This document shows positions 40,772 through 53,286 of a stretch of DNA of 64,000 bases, in pieces. This stretch comes from Halictus rubicundus (lineage: Eukaryota; Arthropoda; Insecta; Hymenoptera; Halictidae), in assembly GCF_050948215.1 (NCBI RefSeq), contig NW_027488850.1, forward strand, positions 186,001 through 250,000. The letters run 5' to 3'. The position numbers and the translations under genes are program-made. The number at the start of each line of letters is the position of its first letter. The first letter of the stretch is position 1. The notes below the pieces were generated by a model, which saw only the letters and a program-made list of their open reading frames with translations, was not told the DNA's origin and made no database searches.

Positions 40772-43700
40772 AGGATAGGATAGAGGATAGGATAGGATAG
40801 AGGACAGGATAGGATAGAGGATAGGATTGGATAGAGGATAGGATAGAGGATAGGATAGAGGATAGGATAGAGGATAGGATAGAGGATAGGATAGAGGATA
40901 GGATAGAGGATAGGATAGAGGATAGGATAGAGGATAGGATAGAGGATAGGATAGGATACAGGATAGGATAGGATAGAGGACAGGATGGGATAGAGGACAG
41001 GATGGGATAGAGGATAGGATAGGATAGAGGATAGGATAGGATAGAGGATAGGATAGGATAGAGGGTAGGATAGGATAGAGGACAGGATAGGATAGAGGAT
41101 AGGATAGAGGATAGGATAGAGGATAGTATAGGATACAGGATAGGATAGGATAGAGGACAGGATGGGATAGAGGATAGGATAGGATAGAGGATAGAATAGG
41201 ATACAGGATAGGATAGGATAGAGGATAGGATAGGATAGACGATAGGATAGGATAGAGGATAGGATAGGATGGGATAGAGGATAGGATAGGATAGAGGTTA
41301 TATAATAGGATTGAGGAAAGGATAGGATAGAGGATAGGATAGGATAGAGGATAAGATAGGATAGAGGATAGGATAGGATAGAGGATAGGATAGGATAGAG
41401 GATAGGATAGGATAGAGTGTACGATAGAGGATTGGATATGATAGAGGATAGGATAGAGGATACGATAGAGGATTGGATATGATAGAGGATAGGATAGACG
41501 ATAGAATAGGATAGATGACATTATAGGATAGAGGATAGGATATGATAGAGTAAACGATATTATAGAGGATGAGATAGGGTAGAGGATAGCATAGAGGATA
41601 GGATAGAGGATAGGATAGAGGATAGGATAGAGGTAGGATAAGATAGAGGATAGGATAGAGGATCGGATAGAGGATAGGATAGGATAGAGGATAGGATATA
41701 ATAGAGGATTGGATAGGATAGACGATAGAATAGGATAGATGACATTATAGGATAGAGGATAGGATATGATAGAGTAAACGATATTATAGAGGATAAGATA
41801 GGGTAGAGGATAGGATAGAGGATAGGATAGGATAGAGGATAGGATAGAGGATAGGATAGGATAGAGGATAGGATAGGATAGAGGATAGGATAGGATAGAG
41901 GATAGGATAGGATAGAGGACAGGATAGGATAGAGGATAGGATTGGATAGAGGATAGGATAGAGGATAGGATAGAGGATAGGATAGAGGATAGGATAGAGG
42001 ATAGGATAGAGGATAGGATAGAGGATAGGATAGGATACAGGATAGGATAGGATAGAGGACAGGATGGGATAGAGGACAGGATGGGATAGAGGATAGGATA
42101 GGATAGAGGATAGGATAGGATAGAGGATAGGATATAATAGAGGATTGGATAGGATAGAGGATAGGATAGGATAGAGGCTAGGATAGGATAGAGGATAGGA
42201 TAGGATAGAGGATAGGATAGGATAGAGGATAGGATAGGATAGACGATCTGATAGAGGATAGAATAGGATGGAGGATAGGATAGGATAGAGGATAGGATAG
42301 GATAGAGGTTAGTATAGCATAGAGGATAGGATAGAATAGAGGATAGGATAGGATAAAGGATAGGATAGGATAGAGGATAGGATAGGATAGAATACAGGAT
42401 AGGATGGGATAAAGGATAGGATAGGATAAAGGATAGGATAGGATAGAGGATAGGATAGGATAGGATAGAGGATAGGATAGGATAGAGGATAGTATAGGAT
42501 AGAGGATAGGATAGGATACAGGAAAGGATAGGATAGAGGATAGGATAAGGTAGAAGATAGTATAGGATAGAGGATAGGATAGGATAGAGGATAGGATAGG
42601 ATAAAGGATAGGATAGGATAGAGGATAGGATAGGATAGAGGATAGGATAGGATAGAGGATAGGATAGGATAGAGGACAGGATAGGATAGAGGATAGGATT
42701 GGATAGAGGATAGGATAGAGGATAGGATAGAGGATAGGATAGAGGATAGGATAGGATACAGGATAGGATAGGATAGAGGACAGGATGGGATAGAGGATAG
42801 GATAGGATAGAGGATAGAATAGGATACAGGATAGGATAGGATAGAGGATAGGATAGGATAGAGGATAGGATAGGATAGAGGATAGGATAGGAATGGATAG
42901 AGGATAGGATAGGATAGAGGTTATATAATAGGATTGAGGAAAGGATAGGATAGAGGATAGGATAGGATAGAGGATAAGATAGGATAGAGGATAGGATAGG
43001 ATAGAGGATAGGATAGGATAGAGGATAGGATAGGATAGAGTGTACGATAGAGGATTGGATATGATAGAGGATAGGATAGAGGATACGATAGAGGATTGGA
43101 TATGATAGAGGATAGGATAGACGACAGAATAGGATAGATGACATTATAGGATAGAGGATAGGATATGATAGAGTAAACGATATTATAGAGGATAAGATAG
43201 GGTAGAGGATAGGATAGAGGATAGGATAGGATAGAGGATAGGATAGAGGATAGGATAGAGGATAGGATAGAGAATAGGATAAGATAGAGGATAGGATAGA
43301 GGATAGGATAAGATAGAGGATAGGATAGGATAGAGGATTTGATAGGATAGAGGATCGGATAGAGGATAGGGTAGGATAGAGGATAGGATATAATAGAGGA
43401 TTGGATAGGATAGAGGATAAGATAGGATAGAGGATCTAATAGAGGATAGGATAGGATAGAGGATAGGATAGGATACAGGAAAGGATAGGATAGAGGATAG
43501 GATAAGGTAGAAGATAGTATAGGATAGAGGATAGGATAGGATAGAGGATAGGATAGGATAAAGGATAGGATAGGATAGAGGATAGGATAGGATAGAGGAT
43601 AGGATAGGATAGAGGATAGGATAGGATAGAGGACAGGATAGGATAGAGGATAGGATTGGATAGAGGATAGGATAGAGGATAGGATAGAGGATAGGATAGA

Positions 43701-44407
43701 GGATAGGATAGGATACAGGATAGGATAGGATAGAGGACAGGATGGGATAGAGGATAGGATAGGATAGAGGATAGAATAGGATACAGGATAGGATAGGATA
43801 GAGGATAGGATAGGATAGAGGATAGGATAGGATAGAGGATAGGATAGGAATGGATAGAGGATAGGATAGGATAGAGGTTATATAATAGGATTGAGGAAAG
43901 GATAGGATAGAGGATAGGATAGGATAGAGGATAAGATAGGATAGAGGATAGGATAGGATAGAGGATAGGATAGGATAGAGGATAGGATAGGATAGAGTGT
44001 ACGATAGAGGATTGGATATGATAGAGGATAGGATAGAGGATACGATAGAGGATTGGATATGATAGAGGATAGGATAGACGACAGAATAGGATAGATGACA
44101 TTATAGGATAGAGGATAGGATATGATAGAGTAAACGATATTATAGAGGATAAGATAGGGTAGAGGATAGGATAGAGGATAGGATAGGATAGAGGATAGGA
44201 TAGAGGATAGGATAGAGGATAGGATAGAGAATAGGATAAGATAGAGGATAGGATAGAGGATAGGATAAGATAGAGGATAGGATAGGATAGAGGATTTGAT
44301 AGGATAGAGGATCGGATAGAGGATAGGGTAGGATAGAGGATAGGATATAATAGAGGATTGGATAGGATAGAGGATAAGATAGGATAGAGGATCTAATAGA
44401 GGATAGG
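40772..44407 (+). repeat. Block H'': cassette units with 957-bp tandem duplication
   Basis: Cassettes lie at 41514, 41738, 43137 and 44094. Sequence 42494-43450 is repeated at about 43451-44407 with constant offset 957 bp (ATACAGGAAAGG 42519 to 43476 by its C; GATTTGATAGG 43336 to 44293; ATCTAATAG 43434 to 44391). Both copies carry GACGACAGAATAGG in place of the usual GACGATAGAATAGG, confirming recent common origin. Long runs of 12-mer units are common here. Confidence 0.83.
40834..40941 (+). repeat. Perfect 12-mer array, nine copies
   Basis: GAGGATAGGATA repeats nine times without deviation before the pattern returns to 17-mers at 40942. A similar run of six lies at 41949-42020. These show that the 12-mer form expands in its own right and does not merely arise as scattered pentamer loss from 17-mers. 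Confidence 0.9.
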
Positions 44408-47400
44408 ATAGGATAGAGGATAGGATAGGATAGAGGATAGGATCGGATAGAGGATAGGATAGGATAGAGGATAGGATAGGATAGAGGATAGGATAGGATA
44501 GAGAATAGGATGGGATAGAAGATAGGATAGGATAGAGGGTAGGATAGGGTAGAGGATAGGATAGGATAGAGGATAGGATAGGATAGAGGATAGGATAGAG
44601 GATAGGATAGAGGATAGGATAGAGAATAGGATAAGATAGAGGATAGGATAGAGGATAGGATAAGATAGAGGATAGGATAGGATAGAGGATTTGATAGGAT
44701 AGAGGATCGGATAGAGGATAGGGTAGGATAGAGGATAGGATATAATAGAGGATTGGATAGGATAGAGGATAAGATAGGATAGAGGATCTAATAGAGGATA
44801 GGATAGGATAGAGGATAGGATAGGATACAGGAAAGGATAGGATAGAGGATAGGATAGGATAGAGGATAGGATAGGATAGAGGATAGGATAGGATAGAGAA
44901 TAGGATGGGATAGAAGATAGGATAGGATAGAGGGTAGGATAGGGTAGAGGATAGGATAGGATAGAGGATAGGATAGGAAAGAGGGTAGGATAGGATAGGG
45001 GATAGAGTATAGGATAGGATAGAGGATAGGATAGGATAGAGGATAGAGTATAGGATAGGATAGAGGATAGGATAGGATAGAGGATAGGATATAATAGAGG
45101 ATTGGATACGATAGACGATAGAATAGGATAGATGACATTATAGGATAGAGGATAGGATATGATAGAGTAAACGATATTATAGAGGATAAGATAGGGTAGA
45201 GGATAGGATAGAGGATAGGATAGGATAGAGGATAGGATAGAGGATAGGATAGAGGATAGGATAGAGGATAGGATAAGATAGAGGATAGGATAGAGGATAG
45301 GATAAGATAGAGGATAGGATAGGATAGAGGATAGGATAGGATAGAGGATCGGATAGAGGATAGGATAGGATAGAGGATAGGATATAATAGAGGATTGGAT
45401 AGGATAGAGGATAGGATAGGATAGAGGATCTAATAGAGGATAGGATAGGATAGAGGATAGGATAGGATAGAGGATAGGATCGGATAGAGGATAGGATAGG
45501 ATAGAGGATAGGATAGGATAGAGGATAGGATAGGATAGAGGATAGGATGGGATAGAAGATAGGATAGGATAGAGGGTAGGATAGAGGATACGATAGAGGA
45601 TAGGATAGAGGATAGGATAGAGGATAGGATAAGATAGAGGATAGGATAGAGGATAGGATAAGATAGAGGATAGGATAGGATAGAGGATAGGATAGGATAG
45701 AGGATCGGATAGAGGATAGGATAGGATAGAGGATAGGATATAATAGAGGATTGGATAGGATAGAGGATAGGATAGGATAGAGGATCTAATAGAGGATAGG
45801 ATAGGATAGAGGATAGGATAGGAAAGAGGATAGGATCGGATAGAGGATAGGATAGGATAGAGGATAGGATCGGATAGAGGATAGGATAGGATAGAGGATA
45901 GGATAGGATAGAGGATAGGATCGGATAGAGGATAGGATAGGATAGAGGATAGGATCGGATAGAGGATAGGATAGGATAGAGGATAGGATAGGATAGAGGA
46001 TAGGATAGAGGATAGAGGATAGAGTATAGGATAGGATAGAGGATAGGATAGGATAGAGGATAGAGTATAGGATAGGATAGAGGATAGGATAGGATAGAGG
46101 ATAGGATATAATAGAGGATTGGATAGGATAGACGATAGAATAGGATAGATGACATTATAGGATAGAGGATAGGATATGATAGAGTAAACGATATTATAGA
46201 GGATAAGATAGGGTAGAGGATAGGATAGAGGATAGGATAGGATAGAGGATAGGATAGAGGATAGGATAGAGGATAGGATAGAGGATAGGATAAGATAGAG
46301 GATAGGATAGAGGATAGGATAAGATAGAGGATAGGATAGGATAGAGGATAGGATAGGATAGAGGATCGGATAGAGGATAGGATAGGATAGAGTAAACGAT
46401 ATTATAGAGGATGAGATAGGGTAGAGGATAGGATAGAGGATAGGATAGAGGATAGGATAGAGGATAGGATAGAGGTAGGATAAGATAGAGGATAGGATAG
46501 AGGATAGGATAGAGGATAGGATAGAGGATAGGATAGGATAGAGGATCGGATAGAGGATAGGATAGGATAGAGGATAGGATATAATAGAGGATTGGATAGG
46601 ATAGACGATAGAATAGGATAGATGACATTATAGGATAGAGGATAGGATATGATAGAGTAAACGATATTATAGAGGATAAGATAGGGTAGAGGATAGGATA
46701 GAGGATAGGATAAGATAGAGGATAGGATAGAGGATAGGATAAGATAGAGGATAGGATAGGATAGAGGATAGGATAGGATAGTGGATAGGATGGGATAGAA
46801 GATAGGATAGGATAGAGGGTAGGATAGGATAGAGGATAGGATAGGATAGAGGATAGGATAGGAAAGAGGGTAGGATAGGATAGAGGATAGAGTATAGGTT
46901 AGGATAGAGGATAGGATAGGATAGAGGATAGAGTATAGGATAGGATAGAGGATAGGATAGGATAGAGGATAGGATATAATAGAGGATTGGATAGGATAGA
47001 CGATAGAATAGGATAGATGACATTATAGGATAGAGGATAGGATATGATAGAGTAAACGATATTATAGAGGATAAGATAGGGTAGAGGATAGGATAGAGGA
47101 TAGGATAGGATAGAGGATAGGATAGAGGATAGGATAGAGGATAGGATAGAGGATAGGATAAGATAGAGGATAGGATAGAGGATAGGATAAGATAGAGGAT
47201 AGGATAGGATAGAGGATAGGATAGGATAGAGGATCGGATAGAGGATAGGATAGGATAGAGGATAGGATATAATAGAGGATTGGATAGGATAGAGGATAGG
47301 ATAGGATAGAGGATCTAATAGAGGATAGGATAGGATAGAGGATAGGATAGGATAGAGGATAGGATCGGATAGAGGATAGGATAGGATAGAGGATAGGATA

Positions 47401-48200
47401 GGATAGAGGATAGGATGGGATAGAAGATAGGATAGGATAGAGGGTAGGATAGGATAGAGGATAGGATAGGATAGAGGATAGGATAGGAAAGAGGGTAGGA
47501 TAGGATAGAGGATAGAGTATAGGATAGGATAGAGGATAGGATAGGATAGAGGATAGAGTATAGGATAGGATAGAGGATAGGATAGGATAGAGGATAGGAT
47601 ATAATAGAGGATTGGATAGGATAGACGATAGAATAGAATAGATGACATTATAGGATAGAGGATAGGATATGATAGAGTAAACGATATTATAGAGGATAAG
47701 ATAGGGTAGAGGATAGGATAGAGGATAGGATAGGATAGAGGATAGGATAGAGGATAGGATAGAGGATAGGATAGAGGATAGGATAAGATAGAGGATAGGA
47801 TAGGATAGAGGATAGAATAGGATAGAGGATCGGATAGAGGATAGGATAGGATAGAGGATAGGATATAATAGAGGATTGGATAGGATAGAGGATAGGATAG
47901 GATAGAGGATCTAATAGAGGATCTAATAGAGGATAGGATAGGATAGAGGATAGGATCGGATAGAGGATAGGATAGCATAGAGGATAGGATAGGATAGAGG
48001 ATAGGATAGGATAGAGGATACGATGGGATAGAAGATAGGATAGGATAGAGGGTAGGATAGGATAGAGGATAGGATAGGATAGAGGATAGGATAGGAAAGA
48101 GGGTAGGATAGGATAGAGGATAGAGTATAGGATAGGATAGAGGATAGGATAGGATAGAGGATAGAGTATAGGATAGGATAGACGATAGGATAGAATACAG
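44408..48200 (+). repeat. Block F: short 0.4-1.0-kb units with ATCTAATAG and GAGTATAGG
   Basis: Cassettes at 45131, 46148, 46621, 47016 and 47641 give spacings of 1017, 473, 395 and 625 bp. The marker ATCTAATAG recurs (44786, about 45428, about 45784, about 47313 and doubled near 47910-47920), and GATTTGATAGG shows a 395-bp repeat (44293 to 44688). Diagnostic variants include GGATAGAGTATAGG, GGGTAGGATAGG, GGATCGG and short GGATAGA 7-mers (near 46005-46030). The shortened units suggest repeated unequal exchange within block H sequence. Confidence 0.78.
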
Positions 48201-51200
48201 GATAGGATAGGATAGAGGATAATATAGGATAGAGGATAGGATAGGATAGAGGATAGGATAGGATAGAGGATAGGATAGGATAGAGGATAGGATAGGATAG
48301 AGGATATAATAGGATTGAGGAAAGGATAGGATAGAGGATAGGATAGGATAGAGGATAGGATAGGATAGAGGATAGGATAGGATAGAGGATAGGATTGAGG
48401 ATACGAAAGAGGATAGGATTGAGGATACGAAAGAGGATAGGATAGAGGATAGGATAATATAGAGGATAGGATAGGATAGAGGATATGATAGGATAGATGA
48501 TCGGATAGAGGATAGAATAGGATGGAGGATAGGATAGGATAGAGGATAGGATAGGATAGAGGTTAGTATAGGATAGAGGATAGGATAGAATAGAGGATAG
48601 GATAGGATAAAGGATAGGATAGGATAGAGGATAGGATAGGATAGGATAGAGGATAGGATAGGATAGAGGATAGGATAAGGTAGAGGATAGTATAGGATAG
48701 AGGATAGGATAAAGGATAGGATAGGATAGAGGATAGGATAGGATAGAGGATAGGATAGGATAGAGGATAGGATAGGATAGAGGATAGGATAGGATAGAGG
48801 ATAGGATAGGATAGAGGGTAGGATAGGATAGAGGATAGGATAGGATAGAGGATAGTGTAGGATAGAGGATAGGATAGGATACATGATAGGCTGGATTAGA
48901 GGATAGGATAGGATAGAGGATAGGATAGGATAGAGGATAGGATATGATAGATGATAGGATAGGATACGATAGAGGATAGGATAGAGGATCGGATAGAGGA
49001 TAGGATAGGATAGAGGATCGGATAGAGGATCGGATAGAGGATATAATAGGATAGAGGATAGGATAGGCTAGAGGATAGGATACGAAAGAGGATAGGATAG
49101 GATAGAGGATAGGATAGGATAGAGGACAGGATAGAGGATAGGATAGAGGATAGGATAGAATGGAGGATAGGATAGGATAGAGGATAGGATAGGATAGAGG
49201 ATAGGATAGGGTAGAGGATAGGATAGGATAGAGGATAGGATAGGATAGAGGATAGTATAGGATAGAGGATAGGATAGGATACAGGAAAGGATAGGATAGA
49301 GGATAGGATAGGTAATTGGATAGGATAGAGGATAGGATAAGGTAGAGGATAGTATAGGATAGAGGATAGGATAAAGGATAGGATAGGATAGAGGATAGGA
49401 TAGGATAGAGGATAGGATAGGATAGAGGATAGGATAGGATAGAGGATAGGTTAGGATAGAGGGTAGGATAGGATAGAGGATAGGATAGGATAGAGGATAG
49501 TATAGGATAGAGGATAGGATAGGATACATGATAGGCTGGGTTAGAGGATAGGATCGGATAGAGGATAGGATAGGATAGAGGATCGGATAGAGGATCGGAT
49601 AGAGGATAGGATAGGATAGAGGATAGGATAGGATAGAGGATAGGATAGGATAGAGGATAGGATAGGATAGAGGATAGGATAGGATAGAAGATAGGATAGG
49701 ATAGAGAGTAGGATAGGATAGAGGATAGGATAGGATAGAGGATAGGATAGGAAAGAGGAGAGGATAGGATAGAGGATAGGATAGGATAGAGGATAGGAGA
49801 GGAAAGAGGATAGGATAGGATACAGGATAGGATAAGATAGAGGATAATATAGGATAGAGGATAGGATAGGATAGAGGATAGGATAGGATAGAAGATAGGA
49901 TAGGATAGAGAGTAGGATAGGATAGAGGATAGGATAGGATAGAGGATAGGATAGGAAAGAGGAGAGGATAGGATAGAGGATAGGATAGGATAGAGGATAG
50001 GAGAGGATAGAGGATAGGATAGGATAGAGGATAGGATAGGATAGAGGATAGGATATGATAGAGGATAGGATAGGATAGGATAGAAGGATAGGATAGGATA
50101 GAGGATAGGATTGGATAGAGGATAGGATAGAGGATAGGATAGAGGATAGGATAGAGGATAGGATAGAGGATAGGATAGGATAGAGGATAGGATAGAGGAT
50201 AGAATAGGATAGAGGATAGGATAGGATAGAGGATAGGATAGGATAGAGGATCGGATAGAAGATAGGATAGGATAGAGGATAGGATAGGATAGAGGATAGT
50301 ATATGATAGAGGATAGGATAGAATAGAGGATAGGATAGGATTGAGGATAGGATAGGATAGAGGATAGGATAGAGGATAGGATAGAGGATAGGATAGAGGA
50401 TAGGATAGGATAGAGGATCGGATAGAGGATAGAGTATAGGATAGGATAGAGGATAGGATAGGATAGAGGATAGAGTATAGGATAGGATAGAGGATAGGAT
50501 AGAATACAGGATAGGATAGGATAGAGGATAATATAGGATAGAGGATAGGATAGGATAGAGGATAGGATAGGATAGGATAGAGGATAGGATAGGATAGAGG
50601 ATAGGATAGGATAGAGGATATAATAGGATTGAGGAAAGGATAGGATAGAGGATAGGATAGGATAGAGGATAGGATAGGATAGAGGATAGGATAGGATAGA
50701 GGATAGTATAGGATAGAGGATAGGATAGGATACAGGAAAGGATAGGATAGAGGATAGGATAGGTAATTGGATAGGATAGAGGATAGGATAAGGTAGAGGA
50801 TAGTATAGGATAGAGGATAGGATAAAGGATAGGATAGGATAGAGGATAGGATAGGATAGAGGATAGGATAGGATAGAGGATAGGATAGGATAGAGGATAG
50901 GTTAGGATAGAGGGTAGGATAGGATAGAGGATAGGATAGGATAGAGGATAGTATAGGATAGAGGATAGGATAGGATACATGATAGGCTGGGTTAGAGGAT
51001 AGGATCGGATAGAGGATAGGATAGGATAGAGGATCGGATAGAGGATCGGATAGAGGATAGGATAGGATAGAGGATAGGATAGGATAGAGGATAGGATAGG
51101 ATAGAGGATAGGATAGGATAGAAGATAGGATAGGATAGAGAGTAGGATAGGATAGAGGATAGGATAGGATAGAGGATAGGATAGGAAAGAGGAGAGGATA

Positions 51201-53286
51201 GGATAGAGGATAGGATAGGATAGAGGATAGGAGAGGAAAGAGGATAGGATAGGATACAGGATAGGATAAGATAGAGGATAATATAGGATAGAGGATAGGA
51301 TAGGATAGAGGATAGGATAGGATAGAGGATAGGATAGGATAGAGGATAGGATATGATAGAGGATAGGATAGGATAGGATAGAAGGATAGGATAGGATAGA
51401 GGATAGGATTGGATAGAGGATAGGATAGAGGATAGGATAGAGGATAGGATAGGATAGAGGATAGGATAGGATAGAGGATAGGATAGAGGATAGAATAGGA
51501 TAGAGGATAGGATAGGATAGAGGATAGGATAGGATAGAGGATCGGATAGAAGATAGGATAGGATAGAGGATAGGATAGGATAGAGGATAGTATATGATAG
51601 AGGATAGGATAGAATAGAGGATAGGATAGGATTGAGGATAGGATAGGATAGAGGATAGGATAGAGGATAGGATAGAGGATAGGATAGGATAGAGGATCGG
51701 ATAGAGGATAGAGTATAGGATAGGATAGAGGATAGGATAGGATAGAGGATAGAGTATAGGATAGGATAGAGGATAGGATAGAATACAGGATAGGATAGGA
51801 TAGAGGATAATATAGGATAGAGGATAGGATAGGATAGAGGATAGGATAGGATAGGATAGAGGATAGGATAGGATAGAGGATAGGATAGGATAGAGGATAT
51901 AATAGGATTGAGGAAAGGATAGGATAGAGGATAGGATAGGATAGAGGATAGGATAGGATAGAGGATAGGATAGGATAGAGGATAGGATAGGATAGAGGAT
52001 AGGATAGGATAGAGGATAGGATAGGATAGAGGATAGGATAGGATAGAGGATAGGATAGGATAGAGGATAGGATAGGATAGAGGATAGGATAGGATAGAGG
52101 ATAGGATAGGATAGAGGATAGGATTGAGGATACGAAGGAGGATAGGATAGAGGATAGGATAATATAGAGGATAGGATAGGATAGAGGATATGATAGGATA
52201 GATGATCGGATAGAGGATAGGATAGGATAGAGGATAGGATAGGAAAGAGGGTAGGATAGGATAGAGGATAGGATAGGATAGAGGATAGGATAGGATAGAC
52301 GATCTGATAGAGGATAGAATAGGATGGAGGATAGGATAGGATAGAGGATAGGATAGGATAGAGGTTAGTATAGGATAGAGGATAGGATAGAATAGAGGAT
52401 AGGATAGGATAAAGGATAGGATAGGATAGAGGATAGGATAGGATAGGATAGAGGATAGGATAGGATAGAGGATAGGATAAGGTAGAGGATAGTATAGGAT
52501 AGAGGATAGGATAAAGGATAGGATAGGATAGAGGGTAGGATAGGATAGAGGATAGGATAGGATAGAGGATAGGATAGGATAGAGGATAGGATAGGATAGA
52601 GGGTAGGATAGGATAGAGGATAGGATAGGATAGAGGATAGTATAGGATAGAGGATAGGATAGGATACATGATAGGCTGGATTAGAGGATAGGATAGGATA
52701 GAGGATAGGATAGGATAGAGGATAGGATATGATAGATGATAGGATAGGATACGATAGAGGATAGGATAGAGGATCGGATAGAGGATAGGAAAGGATAGAG
52801 GATCGGATAGAGGATCGGATAGAGGATATAATAGGATAGAGGATAGGATAGGATAGAGGATAGGATACGAAAGAGGATAGGATAGGATAGAGGATAGGAT
52901 AGGATAGAGGACAGGATAGAGGATAGGATAGAGGATAGGATAGAATGGAGGATAGGATAGGATAGAGGATAGGATAGGATAGAGGATAGGATAGGGTAGA
53001 GGATAGGATAGGATAGAGGATAGGATAGGATAGAGGATAGTATAGGATAGAGGATAGGATAGGATACAGGAAAGGATAGGATAGAGGATAGGATAGGTAA
53101 TTGGATAGGATAGAGGATAGGATAAGGTAGAGGATAGTATAGGATAGAGGATAGGATAAAGGATAGGATAGGATAGAGGATAGGATAGGATAGAGGATAG
53201 GATAGGATAGAGGATAGGATAGGATAGAGGATAGGATAGGATAGAGGGTAGGATAGGATAGAGGATAGGATAGGATAGAGGATAGT
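48201..53286 (+). repeat. Block G: B-like satellite with AGGCTGG markers
   Basis: CATGATAGGCTGG occurs with CAT at 48882, 49527, 50978, 52667 and 53312. The spacings are 645, 1451, 1689 and 645 bp, and the first and last pairs are offset by 3785 bp, so a segment including both markers was copied. Other shared variants are GATACGAAAGAGG, GAATACAGG, GGATATAATAGGATTG and GGTAATTGG. Pairwise offsets change from 3705 to 3802 to 3785 over this segment, showing later gain or loss of 17- and 12-mers. The longest reverse-strand open frame in the window (1257 codons, 49541-53314) lies here and is not a gene. Confidence 0.8.
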
